Below, piece by piece: positions 56,447 through 64,000 of a stretch of 64,000 nucleotides of DNA. Source of the DNA: Saturnia japonica (Eukaryota; Arthropoda; Insecta; Lepidoptera; Saturniidae); contig CM065318.1 of assembly GCA_033032175.1 (NCBI GenBank), positions 8,928,001 through 8,992,000 of the forward strand, in the 5' to 3' direction. The stretch's first letter is position 1. Every line of letters begins with the position of its first letter. A program made the translations under genes and the position numbers. Below the pieces are notes generated by a model. It was given only the letters and a program-made list of their open reading frames with translations. It ran no database searches and was not told where the DNA came from.

Positions 56447-57448
56447 AGGGTTCCGTAACTTATATTAAAAAAAACGGAACTCTTATAGGATCACTTTGTT
56501 GTTCGTCTGTCTGGCTGGCCATAGGTATAAAGAGATACAGCATTACGTAGTTAAAATAACGCTCATGAACCGATTATCAAAAACCTATAGGGTACTTTCC
56601 ACAGACCTGCAGTCGTCAAATTTCGCACTAAGGAAGGTTTTTTTATCTAAAGTTTAGGAATAAATCCAAAAATAAGGGATTTCTAATCCCGTGTGAAGTT
56701 ATAAAGTAACAAAAATGTATTACATTTTTTTTTGTCGAAAATGACTTAAGGTATATAGTTGAAATTAATACCGATTACTAAGATCTATGACCTCAAAACT
56801 GCTATAAAAAAAGAAGTTTCTAGGTTAACACAATAAAAAGATACAGGCATTCATAATAAAAGTTTATAAGTCGCAATAGGGACCCAATTATCAACACCTA
56901 TAGGGTACTTCCCGCAGGCCTATATTCTTGAAATTTGGTACGAAATGAGGTCTTTCAACAAAAGTTAAGGGAAAAAACAGAAAACAAGAAATTTCTAATC
57001 CAGTGTGAAATTATAATGCAACAAAATTATATTCGGTTTAATTTTTTACTCCAAAGTACTTTAGGTATACAGTTGAAATTAATACACAATTACTAAAATC
57101 TCTGACCTCAAACTGCTGTAAAAAAACAAGTTTCTAGGATAATATAGCAGAAATATACAAACAATTCTTCATAATAAAAGTGTAAGTCGCAATCGGTGAC
57201 CGATTATCAAAACCTATAAGCTAGTTTCAAGCTACATAAAATTTTGAAAGTCCTCCTACAATTTATGCATGTAATGATATCTATATGCCTAATAGTAAAC
57301 AATGATGATAATGATGAGTACTTGTTGAGCAAAAAAAAGTTCATTTGCTGTTGTTTCATGTATATTTTTAACATGACATAAACACACAGATAGACGGACA
57401 AATAACTACAATAACTTACGGTAAGTAATGTAATCAGTTCGGAACCCT
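56447..57448. mobile_element. 'GGGTTCCGTA' element with ~315-bp tandem units
   Basis: The ends 'agggttccgtaac' (56447) and, inverted, 'agggttccgaac' (57448) form short terminal inverted repeats. Inside, the landmark 'cc(g/a)attatcaa..cctat' recurs at 56570, 56884 and 57200, giving two full units of about 315 bp and a partial third. Each unit also contains 'tttctaatcc', 'gtgaa(g/a)ttataa', 'agttgaaattaata' and 'gtttctagg'. Non-coding. Confidence 0.65.
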
Positions 57449-57599
57449 CAGGGTGCCAGTTATAATCGCTACATATCCGATTTTTATTTAATTTTAGTTT
57501 TGGCTAATTGTCTTAAGTTGAATATAATTAACAAACAGTTTCTATTTCAAATTGACGAAGCTACCGCAACGACCATTCCACAGTCGCCTAAATTCTGCT

Positions 57600-57795
57600 A
57601 AAGTGATTCGTTGGAAAAAATATTAAAGTGGAAAACGACTGCGAGGTAGATCGCCAGCCCGATGGTCCGATGACATGGAGGATGGCGTGTAAACTCTGGA
57701 TGAGAGCCACATAAAATCGAGACGTTTGGCATGAGCTAGAAGAGGCCTGTACTCGACAGCGAGTAAATGTGGGCTGAATGGATGGATGGACGGAT
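57600..57795 (+). repeat. Decayed RTE-like LINE, extreme 3' end
   Basis: The plus strand reads GRSPARWSDDMEDG, then HIKSRRLA, then broken frame, ending in (GGAT)n, the usual close of RTE-like ORFs. From 57800 to 58700 nothing else is seen. Confidence 0.6.
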
Positions 57796-58714
57796 TCTTT
57801 AACTTTTGCTCGAAGTACCGATGTTATAAGAAGAAGGAAACGCTGAAAAATGGTTCCACAGTACTTGGTACACCAAATCTCTGAATTTGACTGATAAGTA
57901 GTTACAATATCAAAATGTGATTTTCCCATTACCGGACAAATATCTGTCCGGGCAAAGACGGAATGCGTGTAGATTTTAACAATTTAACTTACAGAATTAT
58001 TATAGATAATTGGCATAAGCCCAGCAGGTAATAGCTTAAGTCTTTGGCACCGTTTTAGAAAAAATGGAATAATATATCTTTAAATATTGCATGTATTTTT
58101 CAGTTTACGGCTGTAAGTTATCTTAACTATATTGTTAAATTTGAAAAGGTATCTTGTACCCCGGCACAAGACTCGACATATAATTTTAAGGATTCTAATT
58201 ACAGTTAAAACGAAAATCTATTTGGCTTATACTGATTAAAAGTAATAAATATCTTTGTATTTGTATTATCTCTCTTATGTAAATGTATAGATTTACAGTA
58301 AGTAATGTCTTAAAAAAGGAATAATTAAAAATATCTCCTTATCTCTCGACTTCATTATAGTTTAAATGCTGAAGCAAGGAATGGGGACAAACAAACATGC
58401 ACAAAAATATCCACAGTACGCAACGACATACGAGTATTTATAGAATTTGTGCGTAACATTTACTTTTTAACATATTACGTGGCATATAGGTAGCTTCTGT
58501 ATTCTTATTACTATATAAAAATTTTCAAGTTATTTAAAACAACCACAGTAAGTTCTCATTGTTAAAAATGAGCTTTTTATCCTTCTAGTCTGTTAACTAT
58601 TATTTGATGTAAAGTTATAAATATACATGTACGTAGATGTGTGACATTATAGATTATACAATAAAACTTGTGAAAATAATACTTATATTGACATTTTTAT
58701 TATATTCTACCCAA

Positions 58715-58990
58715 ATCCTCATTAGCCATTAGGTCGTAAGCGCGACTTCTTTGGTCGAGGTCCGGGGTTCGAACTTCGATTCCCAGACCGAGCAAAGTGT
58801 TATTGGGGTTTTCTATGAAATTCTCAGTAGCAGCTCGGAGCTTGACTTTGTGTCCGGTTACTGGCAATAGGCTCGCCTCCAATTACATGGGACTTAAAAA
58901 CATACCCTGCGAATTTTGGGTGTACATTAGTACATGTCTGCCTAACCCTTCGGGGATACAGGCGTGATAGTATGTATGTATGTATTATAT
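58715..58990 (+). repeat. tRNA-derived SINE-1, full copy
   Basis: A tRNA-like head with B-box 'gggttcgaacttcg' is followed by a body ('attctcagtagcagctcgga', 'ccctgcgaattttgggtgta', 'aacccttcggggatacaggc') and a (TATG)n tail. Inverted copies are at 23590-23835 (near full) and 43205-43300 (3' part). The head is not a functional tRNA. Confidence 0.75.
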
Positions 58991-59009
58991 TCGGATTTAT
59001 TATTATTTT

Positions 59010-59150
59010 TATACAATTAAGGTGGCAAACAAGCATACGACCCGCCTGATGTTAAGCGGTTACTAGCCTATGGACGCTTGTAACACCTGAGTTATCACTA
59101 GAGCTTAGCCGACCTTGCCCACTTCCCCAAGGAGCTCTGCCCTTCCTTTC
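59010..59150 (+). repeat. Interspersed repeat A, 5' part
   Basis: 'aaggtggcaaacaagcatac', 'gacccgcctgatgttaagcg' and 'tccccaaggagctctgcc'. The most complete left end of the family in this window. Confidence 0.7.
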
Positions 59151-59837
59151 TTAATTTTTAATGCCCTTCTATATCTTATAATGCATAGTGTACTTTGTTT
59201 TACTTTATCATCTAGATGTTCCCCTAATAGCGTTTTGATTTATCACGTTTCGAGTAAAAACCTTCAGCATGTTGTATGGTGTATGGTAAATCACTGGATC
59301 GCACGCCTCACGTCATTCCCATGGCTGTTAATTATTATAAATCGTCGGAGGCCACGGCAGGCCCGTCTGCGTCGGCTGCATTCGATTATTATCATTAGAT
59401 TTATCGTTAGTGACCGACCGGTCGCCGTCGACCGATAATACGGTCATAGTAAAATGTATAGAGTAATCCAACTTTCATTATTATGTCACGAGCGTGAAAT
59501 TCGTAATCCTCAAAGGAATAGAGAATGATTATCATACACATTTTGTATGTTAATTTTTCATGTGTTTATGCGTTTCGGTGCGATGGCTTCATAGCATATC
59601 TTACGAACAGACGGAAGGATTGTTCAAGATAGTAAGTAAGCTGTGTTGATAGTTACTAGCCCAAGACTTTGTGCATCTCTGACACACATATACTTACATT
59701 CATAAAGCACCCACAATTATAATTATATTTAAGTTAAATTTCAGTTTAAATTACATTATTTCATAAATGATTTTCTATCACTAATAATCTCTGTATATAA
59801 TTAATTTTTGTACTAAAAATATGAATGTAAATCATCG

Positions 59838-60085
59838 CAGTCGCTACAGGCTGGACATAGGCCTCCCCCAAAGATCGCCATTCGCCACAACGAGCGGTCT
59901 TGCGCTGCTAGCATTCAGCGATTCCTCGTAATCTTCACCATGTCGTTGTTCCACCTTGTGTGCCTATGCTGTGTCTTCCAGTACGCGGTCGCCACTCGGC
60001 CATCTACGACCTATGTGCTCCGCCCACTGCCACTTATGTCGGTGATTTTAGTTCTTATACGGATCTCCTCATTTCTGAAATAATA
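59838..60085 (-). repeat. Decayed RTE-like LINE, 3' end
   Basis: 'ctggacataggcctccccca', 'cacaacgagcggtcttgcgc' and 'atacggatctcctcatttct' match 55490-55790 with deletions. Confidence 0.65.
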
Positions 60086-60589
60086 TCTAACAATTATTTT
60101 GTATACCTCGTGATTAACTTGATATTACATTTAATATGATCGTGTGAAGTTAAATTGGAGCTTCGTCACTGCACGCTTCATATGCACTGTTCTATGAAAA
60201 AACGTAAAGCAGCCGCACGCGTGAATCATTTATGTATTTACTCTATTAGAAGAGTGCATTAAACATTTTAAATATTGCCCGCAATCGTGACCAATAATGA
60301 TTATTTTGTGATCCATAATTATGCTTTTTATCCCAATACAGCCACGGATTGATTTACATTCAATCTTCGTTTATTCGTGCTCTTAACAATAAATTTTATA
60401 CCTATTCCATTTTTCAAATATATTAATTATATTATAGTTTACATTTCTATCAATTGTGTGTTTAGTTAATATTTGTAAAAAACTAAATGGGCTTTCACGT
60501 GTATTACTAAAGTATAACTAAAATAAATTGTATCATTTAGTTAATTGCCAAGATTGACTTTTTTTCGGACTTCTTTTATTCTTTATAGC

Positions 60590-60680
60590 GTTATGGCCAC
60601 AATCTCACCTTATGTTAAATGACGAAGTGGCTCGAGATAGTGACACGCTAAGCCTAGTGGAAAGACAGTGCAGTTTGTTT
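60590..60680 (-). repeat. SINE-2 fragment
   Basis: 'ggccacaatctcaccttatg' and 'gacacgctaagcctagtgga' match the left part of 18760-18990. Confidence 0.5.
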
Positions 60681-60699
60681 GTATGCAATATCAGTGATT

Positions 60700-63600
60700 T
60701 AAAAATAATGCACTTAAATAATCAAATTTAAAAATGTAAACTCTACCTCTCAATTACCTTTGGTAACAATCGAATATATTAAAACAAAATAAAATAAATA
60801 TTCAATAAAATATAACCTTTATTTCTTTTTGTTTTACAAATTCTTAATTCTTGGTATACAATATACATATATTAAAAACCCCGTCGGATCCGTGAAGGTG
60901 TTATTAGATATCGATATTATATTCTGTTTATATTATTTATCACAGATTATAAGTAAAAAAAATTACCCGTAATAAAATGTTTAAAAAAATTGGTTAAATG
61001 AGGAAACTTACATGCCAATACAGGCAGTGCGACGCAGGGTACCGCCATACCATCAAACGTACCGCTGCACCGCGCCGGGGCTGGCGACGGTGTTATCACG
61101 TTTTAAAAATTTGCTAAATTTCAGGGAAACTATAACTAAATATGTTAATTTTAAATCGCAATAACATTTTTATTTTAATAATAAATAAAAAAAATTTTTT
61201 TTTGTAATGTCATTGGGGTACCTATATACCCTTTTCAGATTCGACGGAGTTTTTTATACATATTGTATACATAAAATACGAAGAATAAGTAAAAGTATCT
61301 TACTTTTATACTGTATGGTTATATTTTATCAGCAACCGATTGATCTTTTCTTGTAACAGCTTGTCTTTCGACAAAGGTTTCCTCTAAAGATTTCCGCTAT
61401 GTTCTATCCTTTGCGTCGTGGATCCAATTGGGGCCAACGACTTGTTTAAATAGGTATACCATTGTGTGATTATTTTAGTTCATTTATCATTATTTTCTCT
61501 TAATATAATATGTCCCGTATAGCGCCATTTTAATCTTCTATAGACTTTACATGTAAAGCCTGTAAACAATCAAATATATTACGAGTATGCAAATAACAAT
61601 GTCATTTAACTATTTTCTTTACATGTTTTTGTGTTTATTATGTAAGTATTGAAATAAATAAATAACAGAAAAATAATTATTAACAATAAACCTTGTATGT
61701 ATAGTTTTCATAAACGCAAGTCGCGTGGTAGTCAGAATCAATTCAAACTTACTTTACACCGCACACACAGCAATTAATGTGACGTTTGTGAACATCAGTT
61801 AATATCTTCTTCATAGTAAAGCGATATATGATTGCAGAGCCGACGTGATACGGGGTGGGCTGCAATAATAACTGCATCGAGTCCGTGTGGTCCTGGTCAA
61901 CGTCGAGCAGGGATCATAGATATCGATAAATCTAACAATAACGTAACCATTTAAAACTACTTTATCATTATCAAATTTTCTGTACAAACATTTTACTTAG
62001 GTGGGGCGTGAATCGTGTCATTTCGAATATAAAATGAACTTATTCCCAGGTAAAAGCCAGTAAATTATAAAACATAACGTATTCTAATGTTACTTTTAAT
62101 CAATTTTTCTGTAGATATTATGTTGCTTGTACCAACATCTTACCTAAGTATGTATGTTAAAATGGTGAGATTACAGTCATAAATAACAAAACATAACATA
62201 TAATAAGTATGTTAAAATAATAAAAGAAAGTATTACAGATACACTTGTAACAGAAAATTAAATATCGTTTACCTACAAGGCTTTGAGAGTAAATAATTAT
62301 GCAAATGAAATACTTAAAGTTTTCTTTGTCAATGATCGATAAAAGAACGCTGAAATTGCGCGGGGCATGCCCAGCTCAATACTTTGTCGGTATTCCTCAC
62401 TAAACAAGTACAACTTATATAATTGGCTAATTTATGGGGTTAGGAGCTTGGTATAGACAGGCGAATAAACGTTTTGCTTCACCTACCTCACGCTTACTAT
62501 GGAAGACAAGTTTTTGAATAGGTAGTTTCTGTAAAATAAACATTATATGGAATGTGTTTAATTGAGTTTAAGTGTGATTGCACTGAAGTAAAAAAGTGTA
62601 TAACGTAAGAAGATATATTTCTTTGGCACAACAAAACAAAAATATCTCATAAAATTATATCCCGCGTGCCAACGTGATGAAGTTACCCTTCAATGATAAT
62701 AATGCACTATAATTTTACTAGCATTTTATTTAAATGTGTAAAAATAATTTTATGGTCTAAAAATAATTTAATATTTATTTATAAAACTTCAAACTATTTT
62801 ACACAGTAAAAAAACAGTGAAATTAATTCACATTATTTTCATTGATGGCCAACTTCTTCATGTCGCAAATGTCACAAGATGCGCGCAACTTTTAATTTTA
62901 TCTTAAAATATTTATTTATTTAAATGGATGGCAATAGGATAACTATAATTTAAAAATAATTTTACCTTCTGCTAAAAGCCAATAGATGTATAACTCATAA
63001 ATTGACCGATTATAAAATAAATATATTTGTAAAGTTAATTTAAAAAAATACAGTTCGAAAATTAACTTATACGTTTTACTCGGCGCACATAAACACTGAC
63101 ATATATATGTATATAAATGTATTTTAAGCGAGGGATGAAACTAAGCAAATTCTGAATTACAATATAATAAACCACATTTAAAAAAATATTCTAAGTATTA
63201 TAACGTATCACAGTTTTTTTTAAGTATTAAAATTTACCTGGGGTAAAATAATTTCAAATTATATCCACGAAGTTTTTGCGTAAGTGCGTTTCTGGACCAT
63301 AAATAACATGTTTAATTATATCAAAAATCAAAAACACTTATCATGATTTTAATTATTTACGAGCATAATACAACATTTTATAGTTAAAAAAAAATTAATT
63401 CGATGAATTTTGCTGTTTGATATGGTTGTGAAGTAAAATGCGTATTTCAGTCGGACATAGCGAGATATTTATCTTTAGCGTCCAGATTGTTCCGCGTCGA
63501 ATGTGTAAATGCCACAGGGAATTCTCAAGAATATCATAAGATATAATATTATGGGAAAATACACATTCCTCTTTAAATTACTTGCAATAAATCAAATAAC

Positions 63601-63900
63601 ATTGCTCGAGGAAAGGGGGTTGGAATTATGTTCCCATGTTGATAATTATGATAATATTGAATAGTTACTTTGTTTTTCCATACATATTATTACATCTACG
63701 AAACGAGAATCTTTAAACTTTCTTCACAAAGTGAATGTTTATATAATAAAAATTAAGCGGAGAATAAAAGAACAAAGATTCAACAAATTTCCTTTTGTTT
63801 TCGCACAAATTATTTGAAGATTATTGACTTAATGTTTATTGAAAACAATTTGAAGTAACATCTAGTTATATAGGCGAAATAACCCATGTGACCAAATAGG
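60700..63900. other. Gene-free AT-rich region
   Basis: No open frame, tRNA or recognisable transposon is seen. A short GC-rich patch at 61020-61090 ('ctgcaccgcgccggggctgg') resembles the GC-rich repeat at 28310. A second patch at 61835-61915 could be a non-coding exon or enhancer of a neighbouring gene, without direct support. Confidence 0.4.
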
Positions 63901-63935
63901 TGACCCAAAAATTAATTTATATTAGAATAACTGAG

Positions 63936-63975
63936 TATAAAAACTAGATATACGTTCCGTTCGGATTTCATTAGA
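63936..63975 (+). promoter_or_regulatory. Candidate TATA/Inr core promoter at the right edge
   Basis: TATAAAAA at 63936-63943 is followed 32 bp later by TCATTAG (63968), an arthropod initiator-like start, and then 'aagacagtttgtactctc'. Spacing is right for a TATA-driven gene whose body lies beyond the window. Confidence 0.4.
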
Positions 63976-64000
63976 AGACAGTTTGTACTCTCAAAAGTTT

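Noticed and set aside
58725..58790. tRNA-like head with B box
   Set aside because: It is the head of a SINE with two other copies in the window and a (TATG)n tail, and the cloverleaf is degenerate.
59115..59438. 107-codon plus-strand frame
   Set aside because: It begins in repeat A and continues as Arg-rich, non-homologous sequence; no gene support.
1..64000. CRISPR array, operon, phage or bacterial system
   Set aside because: The introns, poly(A) signals and transposon types are those of an insect nuclear genome; no regularly spaced repeat array of CRISPR type exists here.

Overview
This is an AT-rich, intron-rich and very repeat-rich eukaryotic window. It is almost certainly from a moth or butterfly. 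The evidence is short coding exons with GT-AG introns, insect-type proteins (a DM4/12 family member, a stand-alone peptide-amidating lyase), a cecropia/mellifera-type mariner, and many copies of 3' tails and SINEs that look typically lepidopteran. I see no prokaryotic operon, phage, CRISPR array or rRNA. No repeat name was checked against a library; families are defined by copies seen within this window.

Seven protein-coding genes can be supported. (1) 673-2670, minus: one-exon 665-aa protein with ASH/MSP-like segments. (2) 2895-7549, plus: secreted DM4/12-domain protein, four exons, divergent from gene 1, with a broken mariner in intron 2. (3) 9921-13579, plus: secreted peptidyl-alpha-hydroxyglycine alpha-amidating lyase (PAL), five coding exons, all expected catalytic and zinc residues present. 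(4) 18145-22980, minus: the ER SNARE USE1, six exons including a 50-bp terminal exon carrying the C-terminal tail. (5) 27041-30074, plus: a 193-aa THAP zinc-finger/coiled-coil protein in two exons. (6) 32199-36550, minus: proteasome subunit alpha type-4 (PSMA4), six coding exons, the first contributing only the ATG. (7) 45899-53239, minus: a six-helix cytochrome b561-domain reductase (CYB561D2-like), three exons, one intron needing a GC-AG splice.

The rest is mostly mobile DNA. It includes the mariner, a CR1/jockey-type LINE with a nearly intact reverse transcriptase interrupted by one stop codon, several decayed endonuclease-RT LINE fragments, a 1.44-kb hAT-type element 126 bp upstream of PSMA4, a pogo/Tigger-like MITE 17 bp into a PSMA4 intron, an internally deleted TIR transposon in another PSMA4 intron, two TIR elements in the last PAL intron, a 200-bp foldback, a ~1-kb element with ~315-bp tandem units, and two SINE families. 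From about 60.7 to 63.9 kb I see no gene; the window closes on a TATA-type promoter that probably belongs to a gene beyond the right edge.

The genes do not form one pathway; they are ordinary single-copy neighbours in an accessory-rich landscape. I found no convincing undescribed system. The best leads are the TIR element family at 32.8-33.6 kb, the unusual PSMA4 first exon with its flanking transposons, and the GC-AG intron of the b561 gene.
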